Shown: positions 38,810 to 49,228, numbered from the stretch's first letter. The stretch: 64,000 nt of DNA from Pseudomonas sp. MN1F (GCF_009391885.1 NZ_VZII01000007.1:297673-361672), one strand, 5' to 3'. Notes: generated by a model from the sequence alone, not told the origin. Numbers and translations are program-made.

Positions 38810-40369
38810 ATGAACCTTCACCCGCACATCCGTCACAGCCTCCTGGCCAGCGCTTTGCTGCTGGCTAGCGGCCTGGCTGTCGCCGCAGAGCCCAAGGTGA
38901 TCGCCAAGGAGCTGCAGCAGGCCAAGACCTATACCGTGGCCAGCGCACCGATCGAGCCGCTGCAGATGGACCCGCCGAAGCTGCCCGACCTCACCGGCTA
39001 CACCGCCGAAGCGGTGCAGAAGAAGATCGACCGCCGCCACAAGGGCAAGGTCAGCGTGCGCCGCATGTTCCAGGAGGACACCCTCAAGGAATTCGTCGGC
39101 GGCGACAACAAGGCCGCCGAGTGGGTGCAGCGCCAGCATGGCATTCCCCAGGCGATCTTCATTGATGACGGCCATGTCGACCTGGTCGAGCTGAGCAAGA
39201 AGGTACCCAAGCAGTACCTCAGCGAAGTCGAGCCAGGCGTGTACCTGGCGCGCCTGCCGATCGTGGTCGGGCAGAAGGGTATTCTCGAGATCGACGGCAA
39301 GGTCAAGCAGCTGCGCCTGTCGCAGGAAGGCGGCGCGTTCCTGGTCAACGACGGCAAGCTGTTCGTCACCGACACCCAGGTGACCGGCTGGCGCGAGAAG
39401 GACAACGGCCCGGCGACCTTCCGCTCGCCCAAGGAGTTTCGCCCGTTCCTGCTGTCGTGGGGCGGTACCGAGACTTACATCGTCAACACCACGATGGCCA
39501 GCTTCGGTTATGCCAAGTCCAAGTCGTACGGCGTCAGCATCTCGCAGTACACGCCGAACATGTCCAAGCGCATGGGCCGCGCGGAACCGACCGGCTGGAT
39601 CATCGGCTCGACGTTCAGTGACATGTGGTACGGCTTCTACTGCTACGAGACCTCCGACTTCGTGGTCAAGGACAACACCTACCACGACAACATCGTCTAC
39701 GGCATCGACCCGCACGACCGTTCGCACCGCCTGATCATCGCCGGCAACACCGTATACGGCACCAAGAAGAAGCACGGCATCATCGTCTCGCGTGAGGTCA
39801 ACGACAGCTGGATCATCAACAACAAGAGCTACGACAACAAGCTCTCGGGCGTGGTGATCGACCGTAACAGCGTCAACAACCTGATCGCCTACAACGAGAT
39901 CTACCGCAACCACACCGACGGCATCACCCTGTACGAGAGCGGCGACAACCTGATCTGGGGCAACAAGCTGATCAACAACCGTCGCCACGGCATCCGCGTG
40001 CGCAACAGCGTGAACATCCGCCTGTACGAAAACATCGCCATGGCCAACGGCCTGGTCGGCGTGTACGGGCACATCAAGGACCTGTCCGACACCGACCGCG
40101 ACATCGCCCTCGATCCGTTCGACACCAAGGTGTCGCTGATCGTGGTCGGCGGAGAGCTGGCGGCCAACGGTTCCGGCCCGCTGTCGATCGACTCGCCGCT
40201 GTCGGTCGAGCTGTACAAGGTGTCCATGCTCGCCCCGCGCAAAGCCAGCGGCATCAGCCTCAACGGCATCCTCGGCGAGCGCCAGGACGAAATCCTCGAC
40301 CTGCTGGTGCGCCAGCAGAAGGCCGTGCTGATCGACCCGGTCGAACGCCAGACCGAAATGATCGATTAA
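38810..40369 (+). CDS. algG: Periplasmic mannuronan C5-epimerase AlgG
   Basis: 519 residues with a signal peptide (cleavage near AVAAEP) and a right-handed parallel beta-helix of CASH/PbH1 repeats (YDNKLSGVVIDRNSVNNLI and similar). The catalytic DPHDR motif is at 300-304, with His302 as the proposed base. It converts some mannuronate to guluronate in the polymer and also protects the chain during export. Confidence 0.97.
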   Translation: MNLHPHIRHSLLASALLLASGLAVAAEPKVIAKELQQAKTYTVASAPIEPLQMDPPKLPDLTGYTAEAVQKKIDRRHKGKVSVRRMFQEDTLKEFVGGDNKAAEWVQRQHGIPQAIFIDDGHVDLVELSKKVPKQYLSEVEPGVYLARLPIVVGQKGILEIDGKVKQLRLSQEGGAFLVNDGKLFVTDTQVTGWREKDNGPATFRSPKEFRPFLLSWGGTETYIVNTTMASFGYAKSKSYGVSISQYTPNMSKRMGRAEPTGWIIGSTFSDMWYGFYCYETSDFVVKDNTYHDNIVYGIDPHDRSHRLIIAGNTVYGTKKKHGIIVSREVNDSWIINNKSYDNKLSGVVIDRNSVNNLIAYNEIYRNHTDGITLYESGDNLIWGNKLINNRRHGIRVRNSVNIRLYENIAMANGLVGVYGHIKDLSDTDRDIALDPFDTKVSLIVVGGELAANGSGPLSIDSPLSVELYKVSMLAPRKASGISLNGILGERQDEILDLLVRQQKAVLIDPVERQTEMID

Positions 40370-40382
40370 GGAAGCCCAGACC

Positions 40383-41825
40383 ATGACTCCACACCTGATG
40401 AAACTGCTGGGCCTGTCCGCCGCCCTCCTGGCCATCAGCCAGGGCGTGCGCGCCGACGAAGTGAAGGCCCCGACCTTCACCGCCGAGCCTTGCTGCCAGC
40501 TGTGCCCCGAGGCGCATGACGCCAGCCGCTACACCACCCGTTACCAGCAGAACTTCACCACGCTGGTGCAGGCCCAGGGCGACTGGCTGTTCCGTACCCG
40601 CGAAGACCTGCGTACCGAGTTCAACACCACGCCGGCCGGCTACAAGCGCCTGCAGCAGGTGCACGATGCATTCAAGAAGCGCGGTGTGGAACTGGTCGTG
40701 GTCTACCAGCCGACCCGCGGCCTGGTGAACCGCAACATGCTCAAGCCTGAAGAGAAAGCTGCCTTCGACTACCAGAAGGCGCTGGGCAACTACCAGGCCA
40801 TGCTCAAGCGCTTCGCCAGCATGGGCTACAACGTGCCCGACCTGTCGCCGCTGACCAACGAGCAACTGGCCGCTGCCGACCAGGGCAAGGATTTCTACTT
40901 CCGCGGTGACCAGCACTGGACGCCATACGGCGCCGAGCGCGCGGCGAAAATCGTGGCCGACACGGTGCACAAGATGCCGGCCTTCGAAGGCATCCCGCGC
41001 AAGGAATTCGAAACCCACAAGTCCGGGCGCATGGGCAAGACCGGCACCCTGCACAATGTGGCCGGCCAGCTCTGCGGAACCAGCTACGCAGTGCAGTACA
41101 TGGACCAGTTCGCCACCGAGCCGAAAGGCTCGGACGGCGGCGGCGACGACCTGTTCGGTGACAGCGGCAACGCCCAGATCACCCTGGTCGGCACCAGCCA
41201 CAGTGGCAAGAACTACAACTTCAGCGGCTTCCTTGAACAATACATCGGCGCCGACGTGCTCAACGTTGCCTTCCCCGGTGGTGGCCTGGAAGGTTCGATG
41301 ATCCAGTACCTGGGCAGCGAGGAGTTCCAGAAGAACCCACCGAAGATCCTTATCTGGGAGTTCTCGCCGCTGTACCGCCTGGACCAGGAAACCATCTGGC
41401 GGCAGATTCTCGGCCTGCTCGACGACGGCTGCGATGCGCGCCCGGCGCTGATGAGCGCCAGCACCACACTCAAACCCGGCAAGAACGAGCTGATGGTCAA
41501 CGGCAAGGGCGGCGTGATCAAGGACCTGATCAACCGCAACCTGCAGATGGACATCAAGTTCGAAGATCCTTCGGTGAAGGTGCTGCAAGCGACCCTGTGG
41601 TACCTCAACGGCCGCCACGAGGACATCAAGCTGGAGAAGCCGGAAACCTCCGACACCGACGGCCGCTTCGTTTTCCAGATGCGCGAAGACGAGGACTGGG
41701 CCAGCCAGAACCTGCTGGCCTTCGAAGTCCAGGGGCCGGAAAGCGGCACCCAGAAAGTCGAAGCCAAGCTCTGCAAACGCAACAACTTCGCCGTGCCCGC
41801 GCAGACCGCGCAGGCCGGCCAGTGA
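40383..41825 (+). CDS. algX: Alginate O-acetyltransferase AlgX
   Basis: 480 residues with a signal peptide (ending GVRADE). The SGNH-type catalytic domain has Asp176 and His178 in GDQHWTPYG and Ser272 in GTSHSG; these correspond to D174, H176 and S269 of P. aeruginosa. The C-terminal part is a carbohydrate-binding module. It is the terminal acetyltransferase acting on polymannuronate and part of the export scaffold with AlgK. Confidence 0.96.
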   Translation: MTPHLMKLLGLSAALLAISQGVRADEVKAPTFTAEPCCQLCPEAHDASRYTTRYQQNFTTLVQAQGDWLFRTREDLRTEFNTTPAGYKRLQQVHDAFKKRGVELVVVYQPTRGLVNRNMLKPEEKAAFDYQKALGNYQAMLKRFASMGYNVPDLSPLTNEQLAAADQGKDFYFRGDQHWTPYGAERAAKIVADTVHKMPAFEGIPRKEFETHKSGRMGKTGTLHNVAGQLCGTSYAVQYMDQFATEPKGSDGGGDDLFGDSGNAQITLVGTSHSGKNYNFSGFLEQYIGADVLNVAFPGGGLEGSMIQYLGSEEFQKNPPKILIWEFSPLYRLDQETIWRQILGLLDDGCDARPALMSASTTLKPGKNELMVNGKGGVIKDLINRNLQMDIKFEDPSVKVLQATLWYLNGRHEDIKLEKPETSDTDGRFVFQMREDEDWASQNLLAFEVQGPESGTQKVEAKLCKRNNFAVPAQTAQAGQ

Positions 41826-41832
41826 GGCGATC

Positions 41833-42936
41833 ATGACCATGCTCAAGCGAATCTTCAGCCCCGCCCTGCTCACCCTTGCACTGTTCGGCGGCGCCGCACA
41901 GGCCGCGCTGGTGCCACCGCAGGGTTACTACGAGGGCATCGAGAAGCTCAAGACCGGTGACGGCAACTTCCGCTGCGATCCGGCCCCCAAGCCGTACACC
42001 GGAGCGCTGCAGTTCCGCAGCAAGTACGAAGGCTCGGACAAGGCCCGGGCAACGCTCAACGTCGCCTCGGAAAAAGCCTTCCGCAAGTCCACCGAGGACA
42101 TCACCACGCTCGAAAAGGGCGTGAGCAAGATGGTTGGCCAGTACATGCGTGACGGCCGCCCGGCGCAACTGGACTGCACCCTGGCCTGGCTCGGTACCTG
42201 GGCACGCGCCGATGCGCTGCTGTCCACCGACTACAACCACACCGGCAAGTCCATGCGCAAATGGGCGCTGGGCAGCATGAGCGGGTCGTGGCTGCGCCTG
42301 AAGTTCTCCGACTCGCAGCCGCTGGCCGCGCACCAGGCCGAGGCCGAGCTGATCGAGAAGTGGTTCGCCCGCCTCGCCGAACAGACCGTGCGCGACTGGA
42401 GCGACCTGCCGCTGGAGAAGATCAACAACCACAGCTACTGGGCTGCCTGGTCGGTGATGGCCACCGCCGTGGCCACCGACCGCCGCGACCTGTTCGACTG
42501 GGCCGTGAAGGAATACAAGATCGGCGCCAACCAGGTCGATGACCAGGGCTTCCTGCCCAACGAGGTCAAGCGCAAGCAGCGCGCCCTCGCCTATCACAAC
42601 TACGCCCTGCCGCCGCTGGCGATGATCGCCAGCTTCGCTCAGGCCAACGGCGTGGACCTGCGCGCCGAGAACAACTTCGCCCTGCAACGCCTGGGCGAAG
42701 GCGTACTGGCCGGGGCCCGCGACCCAAGCCACTTCAAGGAGCGGGCCGGCGAGAAGCAGGACCTGACCGACCTCAAGGTAGACAGCAAGTACTCCTGGCT
42801 CGAGCCCTGGTGCGCGCTGTACCACTGCGTCGGCGACACCCTGCAGCGCAAGCAGCACATGCAGCCGTTCAACAGTTTCAGGCTCGGCGGTGACATGACC
42901 CGGGTCTACGACCCGAGCGCGGAATCGAAGCAATAA
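41833..42936 (+). CDS. algL: Periplasmic alginate lyase AlgL
   Basis: 367 residues: a signal peptide (ending AQAAL) and an alpha/alpha-toroid lyase domain. The catalytic NNHSYW motif is at 198-203 (Asn199, His200). It cleaves polymannuronate by beta-elimination and clears polymer that leaks into the periplasm. The start at 41833 has GAGG five bases upstream; an ATG at 41839 is equally possible. Confidence 0.96.
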   Translation: MTMLKRIFSPALLTLALFGGAAQAALVPPQGYYEGIEKLKTGDGNFRCDPAPKPYTGALQFRSKYEGSDKARATLNVASEKAFRKSTEDITTLEKGVSKMVGQYMRDGRPAQLDCTLAWLGTWARADALLSTDYNHTGKSMRKWALGSMSGSWLRLKFSDSQPLAAHQAEAELIEKWFARLAEQTVRDWSDLPLEKINNHSYWAAWSVMATAVATDRRDLFDWAVKEYKIGANQVDDQGFLPNEVKRKQRALAYHNYALPPLAMIASFAQANGVDLRAENNFALQRLGEGVLAGARDPSHFKERAGEKQDLTDLKVDSKYSWLEPWCALYHCVGDTLQRKQHMQPFNSFRLGGDMTRVYDPSAESKQ

Positions 42937-42937
42937 C

Positions 42938-42992
42938 GCGCCCCCACGGGGGCTAGGTCCCCCCACCTTTTGCGTGGGGGGTTGGGGGGCGC
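42938..42992 (+). repeat. Nested GC-rich inverted repeat between algL and algI
   Basis: Outer arms GCGCCCCC (42938-42945) and GGGGGGCGC (42984-42992) enclose a perfect inner hairpin, CCCCCCAC-CTTTTGC-GTGGGGGG (42959-42981). It fills most of the 93-base gap inside the operon and separates the export/modification genes from algIJF. Confidence 0.65.
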
Positions 42993-43029
42993 TGTGCCCC
43001 GGATGCTGTGAACAACAAGGAGAACCGGG

Positions 43030-44487
43030 ATGGTCTTCTCGTCCAACGTGTTCCTGTTCCTGTTCTTGCCGATCTTCCTCGGCCTGTACTACTTGAGCGG
43101 GCAACGCTATCGCAACCTGCTGCTGCTGGTCGCCAGTTACATCTTCTATGCCTGGTGGCGGGTCGACTTCCTCGCCCTGTTCGCCGGCGTAACCCTGTGG
43201 AACTACTGGATCGGCCTGAAAGTCGGCGCCGCCGGCGTGCGCACCAAGCCGGCCCAGCGCTGGCTGCTGCTCGGCGTCGGCGTGGACCTGGCGATCCTCG
43301 GCTACTTCAAGTACGCCAACTTCGGCGTCGACAGCCTCAACGCGATCATCAGCTCGTTCGGCCTGGAACCGTTCATCCTCACCCACGTGCTGCTGCCGAT
43401 CGGTATCTCGTTCTACATCTTCGAGTCGATCAGCTACATCATCGACGTGTACCGCGGCGACACCCCGGCCACCCGCAACCTGATCGACTTCGCGGCGTTC
43501 GTGGCGATCTTCCCGCACCTGATCGCAGGCCCGGTGCTGCGCTTCAAGGACCTGGTCGACCAGTTCAACAACCGCACCCACACCCTGGACAAGTTCTCCG
43601 AAGGCTGCACCCGCTTCATGCAGGGCTTCATCAAGAAAGTGTTCATCGCCGACACCCTGGCGGTGGTGGCCGACCATTGCTTTGCCCTGCAGAACCCGAC
43701 CACCGGCGACGCCTGGCTCGGCGCCCTGGCCTACACCGCGCAGCTGTACTTCGACTTCAGCGGCTACAGCGACATGGCCATCGGCCTGGGGCTGATGATG
43801 GGCTTCCGTTTCATGGAAAACTTCAAGCAGCCGTACATCAGCCAGTCGATTACCGAGTTCTGGCGGCGCTGGCACATCAGCCTGTCGACCTGGCTGCGCG
43901 ACTACCTGTACATCACCCTGGGCGGTAACCGCAAAGGCACCTTCAACACCTACCGCAACCTGTTCCTGACCATGCTGCTGGGCGGCCTGTGGCACGGTGC
44001 CAACTTCACCTACATCATCTGGGGCGCCTGGCACGGCATGTGGCTGGCGATCGAGCGGGCGCTGGGCATCGACACCAACCCGCAGCGCTTCAACCCGGTC
44101 AAGTGGGCCTTCACCTTCCTGCTGGTGGTGGTCGGCTGGGTGATCTTCCGCGCCGAGAACCTGCACGTCGCCGCCCGCATGTACGGCGCCATGTTCAGCT
44201 TCGGCGAGTGGCAGCTGTCGGAACTCAACCGCGCCCAGCTCACCGGCCTGCAGGTAGCGACCCTGGTGATTGCCTACCTCACCCTGGCGTTCTTCGGCCT
44301 GCGCGACTTCTACCGCAACGCCAAGCCAGCCGCCAAGGCCACCCCGGTGCAGGTGAATGCCGACGGCTCGATCGGCCTGGACTGGACCCGGGTGATGACC
44401 CGCGCCCTGATCCTGCTGCTGTTCGTGGCCTCGATCCTCAAGCTTTCGGCGCAAAGCTACTCGCCGTTCCTGTACTTCCAGTTCTGA
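43030..44487 (+). CDS. algI: Alginate O-acetylation MBOAT protein AlgI
   Basis: 485 residues, polytopic, with the MBOAT fold and the catalytic histidine at 322 in LWHGANF, the same number as in P. aeruginosa AlgI. It passes acetyl groups from a cytoplasmic donor across the inner membrane to AlgJ/AlgX. A strong AAGGAGA site precedes the ATG, unlike most internal genes here, which fits re-initiation after the hairpin. Confidence 0.96.
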   Translation: MVFSSNVFLFLFLPIFLGLYYLSGQRYRNLLLLVASYIFYAWWRVDFLALFAGVTLWNYWIGLKVGAAGVRTKPAQRWLLLGVGVDLAILGYFKYANFGVDSLNAIISSFGLEPFILTHVLLPIGISFYIFESISYIIDVYRGDTPATRNLIDFAAFVAIFPHLIAGPVLRFKDLVDQFNNRTHTLDKFSEGCTRFMQGFIKKVFIADTLAVVADHCFALQNPTTGDAWLGALAYTAQLYFDFSGYSDMAIGLGLMMGFRFMENFKQPYISQSITEFWRRWHISLSTWLRDYLYITLGGNRKGTFNTYRNLFLTMLLGGLWHGANFTYIIWGAWHGMWLAIERALGIDTNPQRFNPVKWAFTFLLVVVGWVIFRAENLHVAARMYGAMFSFGEWQLSELNRAQLTGLQVATLVIAYLTLAFFGLRDFYRNAKPAAKATPVQVNADGSIGLDWTRVMTRALILLLFVASILKLSAQSYSPFLYFQF

Positions 44488-44497
44488 GGTGGATGAC

Positions 44498-45655
44498 ATG
44501 ACCCGGACATTACGCGTCACCTATTCCCTGTCGTTCCTCGGCCTGCTGGTGGGCATGGGCGCCTGGTCCACCGGTGGCTTCGAGAGCTTCCACCGCACCG
44601 AGCAGATGACCCTGCTCAACGGCAAGCTGGCCAAGGCCGCCGAGACCCATTACGACGACCAGTTCCCGATCAAGCGCCTGGGCACCAACCTCTGGGCCGC
44701 GCTGGACTTCAAGCTGTTCAACGAAGGCCGCCCGGGCGTGGTGCTGGGCCGCGACCAGTGGCTGTTCAGCGACGAAGAGTTCAAGCCCACCGCCGGTGCC
44801 GAGCAACTGATGCAAGACAACCTGGCACTGATCCGCGGTGTGCGTGACACCCTGCAGAAGCATGGCAGCCAGCTGGTGCTGGCGATCATCCCGGCCAAGG
44901 CACGGGTGTATTCCGAATACATCGGCAAGGAGCAACCTGCCAGCCTGCATGACGACCTGTACAACCGGTTCCATGCCCAGGCGCGCCAGGCCAACGTGTT
45001 CGCCCCTGACCTGATGGCTGCACTGGAACAGGCCAAGGCCCGTGGCCAGGTGTTCCTGCGCACCGACACCCATTGGACGCCGATGGGCGCCGAAGTGGCA
45101 GCGCAGGCGCTGGCCGAGGCGGTCAGCCGCCAGAGCCTGCTCAACGGCGACCCGCAGACCTTCATCACCGAAGCCGGCAACACCGCCCCGTACAAGGGCG
45201 ACCTGACCAACTTCCTGCCCCTGGACCCGCTGTTCAGCAACCTGCTGCCGGCCCCGGACAACCTGCAGCAACGCACCACGCGTCCAGCCGAGGCCGAAGG
45301 CGCAGGCGGCGACGCCTTGTTCGCCGACAGCCAGATCCCGGTCGCCCTGGTGGGCACCAGCTACAGCGCCAACCCGCACTGGAACTTCCTCGGCGCGCTG
45401 CAGCAGGCGCTGCACAGCGACGTCGCCAATTACGCCGAAGACGGCCACGGCCCGCTGCTGCCAATGCTCAAGTACCTGCAGAGCGATGCCTTCAAGAACG
45501 CCGCGCCACAAGTGGTGGTGTGGGAATTCCCCGAACGTTATCTGCCAATGACCAACGACCTCAGCAGCTTCGATCCGCAGTGGATCGCGCAACTGAAGAA
45601 CTCCCGTAAATCCGAAGAAAACCTGGCCTTGTCGTCCACCCGGACGAATCACTGA
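44498..45655 (+). CDS. algJ: Alginate O-acetyltransferase AlgJ
   Basis: 385 residues, SGNH hydrolase-like, anchored by an N-terminal hydrophobic segment. The triad Asp190 and His192 in DTHWTP and Ser288 in GTSYS falls at the numbers known for P. aeruginosa AlgJ. It relays acetyl groups to AlgX. ATG at 44498 has GAGGTGG upstream; the GTG three codons earlier is rejected. Confidence 0.96.
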   Translation: MTRTLRVTYSLSFLGLLVGMGAWSTGGFESFHRTEQMTLLNGKLAKAAETHYDDQFPIKRLGTNLWAALDFKLFNEGRPGVVLGRDQWLFSDEEFKPTAGAEQLMQDNLALIRGVRDTLQKHGSQLVLAIIPAKARVYSEYIGKEQPASLHDDLYNRFHAQARQANVFAPDLMAALEQAKARGQVFLRTDTHWTPMGAEVAAQALAEAVSRQSLLNGDPQTFITEAGNTAPYKGDLTNFLPLDPLFSNLLPAPDNLQQRTTRPAEAEGAGGDALFADSQIPVALVGTSYSANPHWNFLGALQQALHSDVANYAEDGHGPLLPMLKYLQSDAFKNAAPQVVVWEFPERYLPMTNDLSSFDPQWIAQLKNSRKSEENLALSSTRTNH

Positions 45656-45675
45656 TCGATAGAGAGGAAATGCAC

Positions 45676-46323
45676 ATGACTACCAAGACTTCCATTGCCA
45701 AAGCCCTCACCCTCGCGGCCGGCCTTTCCCTTGCTTCCATGCAGGCCTTCGCCGGTGCCGACGCCGCCCTGTACGGCCCGACCGCGCCGAAAGGCTCGAC
45801 CTTCGTGCGCCTGTACAACGCCGCCAGCGCCCCGGCTGCGGCCAGCGTCGGCAACACCCAGATCAAACAGGTCGGCGCCCAAGCCAGCAGCGACTTCAGC
45901 TTCCTGCCGGGTGGTGACTACACCGCCCAGGTCGGCGGCAAGAGCGTGCCGGTGAAGCTGGCCGCGGACAAGTACTACACCCTGGTCAACAGCAGCAGCG
46001 GCAGCCCGCAGCTGATCGAAGAACCACCGTTCAAGAACAAGCAGAAAGCCCTGGTGCGCGTGCAGAACCTGAGCGACCAGGCGGTAACCCTGAAGACCGC
46101 CGACGGCAAGACCGAAGTGGTGCCGGCGGTGGCCACCAAGGGCCGTGGCGAACGTGAGATCAATCCGGTCAAGGTCAACCTGGCCTTGTTCGAAGGCAAC
46201 AAGAAAGTCAGCGACCTGAAACCGGTCGCCCTGGAGCGTGGCGAAGCGGCCGTGCTGTACGTAACGGGTTCCGGCAGCAACTTGTCGCCGGTGTGGGTAA
46301 CTCGCCCCGTGGCTAGCAACTGA
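45676..46323 (+). CDS. algF: Alginate acetylation protein AlgF
   Basis: 215 residues with a signal peptide ending MQAFAG and two beta-rich domains. AlgF is a periplasmic adaptor needed for O-acetylation; it has no recognisable catalytic site. GAGGAA (45662-45667) is eight bases before the ATG at 45676, so the ATG at 45670 is rejected as too close. Confidence 0.94.
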   Translation: MTTKTSIAKALTLAAGLSLASMQAFAGADAALYGPTAPKGSTFVRLYNAASAPAAASVGNTQIKQVGAQASSDFSFLPGGDYTAQVGGKSVPVKLAADKYYTLVNSSSGSPQLIEEPPFKNKQKALVRVQNLSDQAVTLKTADGKTEVVPAVATKGRGEREINPVKVNLALFEGNKKVSDLKPVALERGEAAVLYVTGSGSNLSPVWVTRPVASN

Positions 46324-46358
46324 TCCCCCTGCCTCATAACGACTATTGGAGAAACATG

Positions 46359-47813
46359 ATGATCCCGGTAATTCTTTCTGGTGGTAGCGGTTCCCGTCTG
46401 TGGCCTCTGTCGCGCAAGCAGTTCCCCAAGCAGTTCCTGGCGCTGACCGGTGAACACACCCTGTTCCAGCAGACCATCGAGCGCCTGCGCTTCGAAGGTA
46501 TGGACACCCCGATCGTGGTCTGCAACAAGGACCACAAATTCATCGTCCAGGAGCAGCTCGCGGCGCTGAAACTGGAAACCCAGGGCATCCTGATGGAGCC
46601 GTTCGGTCGCAACACCGCACCAGCGGTGGCAATGACCGCCATGAAACTGGTCAACGAAGGCCGTGACGACTTGATGCTGGTGTTGCCCGCCGACCACGTG
46701 ATCGACGACCAGAAGGCCCTGCAACGCGCCCTGGCCCTGGCCACCGTGGCGGCCGAGCGCGGCGAGATGGTGCTGTTCGGCGTGCCGGCGACCAAACCGG
46801 AAACCGGCTACGGCTACATCCGTTCCAGCCAGGACGCGCTGTTGCCTGAAGGCGTGGCCCGGGTCGCCCAGTTCGTCGAGAAGCCCGACGAGAAGCGCGC
46901 CGCCGAGTTCGTCGCCGCCGGGGGTTACTTCTGGAACAGCGGCATGTTCCTGTTCCGTGCCAGCCGCTTCCTCGAGGAGTTGAAAAAGCACGACTCCGAT
47001 ATCTACGACACCTGCCTGCTGGCCCTGGAACGCAGCGACGAAGATGGCGACGTGCTGAGCATCGACGAAGCCACCTTCGCCTGCTGCCCGGACAACTCCA
47101 TCGACTACGCGGTGATGGAAAAGACCCAGCGTGCCTGCGTGGTGCCGATGTCGGCCGGCTGGAGCGATGTGGGCTGCTGGTCGTCGCTGTGGGAAGTGCA
47201 CGACAAGGATGCCGACGGCAACGTCACCAAGGGCGACGTGGTGGTGCAGGACAGCCGCAACTGCATGATCCACGGCAACGGCAAGCTGGTATCGGTGATC
47301 GGCCTGGAGAACATCGTCGTAGTCGAGACCAAGGACGCGATGATGATCGCCCACAAGGACAAGGTCCAGGGCGTCAAGCAGATGGTCAAGACCCTCGACG
47401 AGCAGGGCCGCAGCGAAACCCAGAACCACCTGGAAGTGTATCGCCCGTGGGGCTCGTACGATTCGGTGGACATGGGCGGCCGCTTCCAGGTCAAGCACAT
47501 CACCGTCAAGCCGGGCGCCAGCCTGTCGCTGCAGATGCACCACCACCGCGCCGAGCACTGGATCGTGGTGTCCGGCACCGCCGAGGTGACCTGTGACGAG
47601 AACGTGTTCCTGCTCACCGAGAACCAGTCGACCTACATCCCGATCGCCTCGGTCCACCGCCTGCGCAACCCAGGCAAGATCCCCCTGGAGATCATCGAGG
47701 TGCAGTCCGGCAGCTACCTCGGCGAGGACGACATCGAGCGCTTCGAGGATGTCTATGGGCGTACGTCCACGCCGGTCGAGCGTGGCATTTCGGTGAAGAC
47801 CATCGCGCAGTAA
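46359..47813 (+). CDS. algA: Bifunctional mannose-6-phosphate isomerase / GDP-mannose pyrophosphorylase
   Basis: 484 residues. The N-terminal nucleotidyltransferase opens MIPVILSGGSGSRLWPLSRK and includes the EKPD metal/sugar segment; the C-terminal cupin isomerase domain has HHHRAEHW. It makes mannose-6-phosphate from fructose-6-phosphate and later GDP-mannose for AlgD. ATG at 46359 fits the GGAGA site best; an ATG one codon earlier is possible. Last gene of the operon. Confidence 0.97.
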   Translation: MIPVILSGGSGSRLWPLSRKQFPKQFLALTGEHTLFQQTIERLRFEGMDTPIVVCNKDHKFIVQEQLAALKLETQGILMEPFGRNTAPAVAMTAMKLVNEGRDDLMLVLPADHVIDDQKALQRALALATVAAERGEMVLFGVPATKPETGYGYIRSSQDALLPEGVARVAQFVEKPDEKRAAEFVAAGGYFWNSGMFLFRASRFLEELKKHDSDIYDTCLLALERSDEDGDVLSIDEATFACCPDNSIDYAVMEKTQRACVVPMSAGWSDVGCWSSLWEVHDKDADGNVTKGDVVVQDSRNCMIHGNGKLVSVIGLENIVVVETKDAMMIAHKDKVQGVKQMVKTLDEQGRSETQNHLEVYRPWGSYDSVDMGGRFQVKHITVKPGASLSLQMHHHRAEHWIVVSGTAEVTCDENVFLLTENQSTYIPIASVHRLRNPGKIPLEIIEVQSGSYLGEDDIERFEDVYGRTSTPVERGISVKTIAQ

Positions 47814-47822
47814 GCAACACCC

Positions 47823-47852
47823 AAGGGGCCGCGCATGCGGCCCCTTCCTTTT
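47823..47852 (+). terminator. Intrinsic terminator of the alginate operon
   Basis: Perfect stem AAGGGGCCGC-GCAT-GCGGCCCCTT followed by CCTTTT, ten bases after the algA stop codon. Confidence 0.88.
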
Positions 47853-47913
47853 GAGGCCAGCCCGATTTGGCGCTACGATGGTCAGACCTGCGCAACCAAG
47901 GTCTGCCTGCCCC

Positions 47914-48378
47914 ATGATCATCGGTGCCTTTCTCATCCTCACCTGGCTGGTGCTGCTGTTGCGCTACCCGGCCAAGGCCCTGCCGATCACCCTGGCGGCT
48001 GTCTGTGGCCTCGGCCTGGTGGCATCGTTCGTCATCTGGCAGGACACCCGCGAAGCCTCGCAACTGGCACGCCTGGACCTGCGCCTGAGCTACGCCCCCG
48101 AACACTGCCCCGCCGACCGCGCCCTGCAAGTGCGCATGAAGAACGGCAACCAGGTGCCACTGACCGAACTGCGCTGGCGCTTGGCGGCGTATGCGCCGGG
48201 CGATACCGTGAACCTGGCGGAAAATACCTACAACGCACCGCGCTACCGTGGCCCAGGTGAACTGCAGCCAGGGGCCGAGTGGAAGGACTGCCTGCCACTG
48301 CCGCCACTGCGCTCCGGTTACCGGCCGCAGACCCTGGAATTTCGCGCTGAACACCTGCAAGGCTCATTCGCCAATTAA
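47914..48378 (+). CDS. Small membrane-anchored protein of unknown function
   Basis: 154 residues: two N-terminal hydrophobic helices (about 3-17 and 21-43, MIIGAFLILTWLVLLL first) followed by a periplasmic domain of about 105 residues with two cysteines (HCPADR and DCLPLPP) that could pair. Homologues are sometimes labelled multidrug transporter, but two helices cannot make a transporter and I see no basis for that. It follows the alginate terminator and may be cotranscribed with the next dehydrogenase (15-base gap). Confidence 0.7.
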   Translation: MIIGAFLILTWLVLLLRYPAKALPITLAAVCGLGLVASFVIWQDTREASQLARLDLRLSYAPEHCPADRALQVRMKNGNQVPLTELRWRLAAYAPGDTVNLAENTYNAPRYRGPGELQPGAEWKDCLPLPPLRSGYRPQTLEFRAEHLQGSFAN

Positions 48379-48393
48379 TCGAAGGCTTACTCC

Positions 48394-49218
48394 ATGCCCA
48401 CCGTCCTGATCACTGGTTGTTCCAGCGGCATCGGCCGCGCCCTGGCCGACGCCTTCCGCGATGCCGGCCACGAAGTCTGGGCCACGGCCCGCAAACCCGA
48501 CGATGTCGAGCAACTGTCCGCCGCCGGCTTCACCGCACGGCAACTGGACGTGAACGATGGCGAAGCGCTCAGGCGCCTGGCCGATGAGCTGGAAGCGCAA
48601 CACGGGCGCCTCGACATGCTGATCAACAACGCCGGTTACGGCGCCATGGGCCCGTTGCTCGACGGCGGCGTCGATGCCCTGCGCCAGCAGTTCGAGACCA
48701 ACGTCTTCGCCGTGGTCGGGGTCACCCGCGCCCTGTTCCCGTTGCTACGCCGTGCACGCGGTTTGGTGGTGAACATCGGCAGTGTCTCGGGGGTGCTGGT
48801 AACGCCCTTCGCAGGGGCCTACTGCGCGTCCAAGGCCGCCGTGCATGCCCTGAGCGACGCCCTGCGCCTGGAGCTGGCGCCGTTCGGTATCCAGGTGATG
48901 GAAGTGCAGCCGGGGGCGATTGCCTCGCAGTTCGCCAGCAATGCCCAGCGCCAGGCCAATCAGGTGCTGGCGGCGGATTCGGCGTGGTGGCCGCTGCGCG
49001 AGCATGTGCAGGCACGGGCGCGGGCGTCGCAGGACAAGCCGACGTCGGCGGCGGAGTTTGCCCAGGGCGTGTTGACGGCAGTTGGCAAGTCGCCGGTGCC
49101 GGGGGTGGTGCGGTTGGGCAATGGCAGCACGGCGCTGCCGCTGATGGCCCGCTTGCTGCCGCGGCGGTTGCTGGATTGGGCATTGCGCAAGCGCTTCGGG
49201 CTACTGCGCCCACTCTGA
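48394..49218 (+). CDS. Short-chain dehydrogenase/reductase
   Basis: 274 residues, classical SDR: cofactor motif TGCSSGIG (residues 7-14), NNAGYG, the catalytic serine in NIGSVSG and YCASK. A basic residue after the second strand (ARKPDD) suggests NADPH. The C-terminal 70 residues include the DKPTSAAEFAQGV segment common to this SDR subgroup. Substrate unknown. Confidence 0.88.
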   Translation: MPTVLITGCSSGIGRALADAFRDAGHEVWATARKPDDVEQLSAAGFTARQLDVNDGEALRRLADELEAQHGRLDMLINNAGYGAMGPLLDGGVDALRQQFETNVFAVVGVTRALFPLLRRARGLVVNIGSVSGVLVTPFAGAYCASKAAVHALSDALRLELAPFGIQVMEVQPGAIASQFASNAQRQANQVLAADSAWWPLREHVQARARASQDKPTSAAEFAQGVLTAVGKSPVPGVVRLGNGSTALPLMARLLPRRLLDWALRKRFGLLRPL

Positions 49219-49228
49219 TGTCGGTGTC

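Noticed and set aside
41626..44520. 964-codon minus-strand frame under algL and algI
   Set aside because: Shadow caused by high GC; it crosses the intergenic inverted repeat and lacks any domain.
47914..48378. Multidrug transporter annotation for the 154-residue protein
   Set aside because: Only two membrane helices and a soluble domain are present; a transporter role is unsupported.
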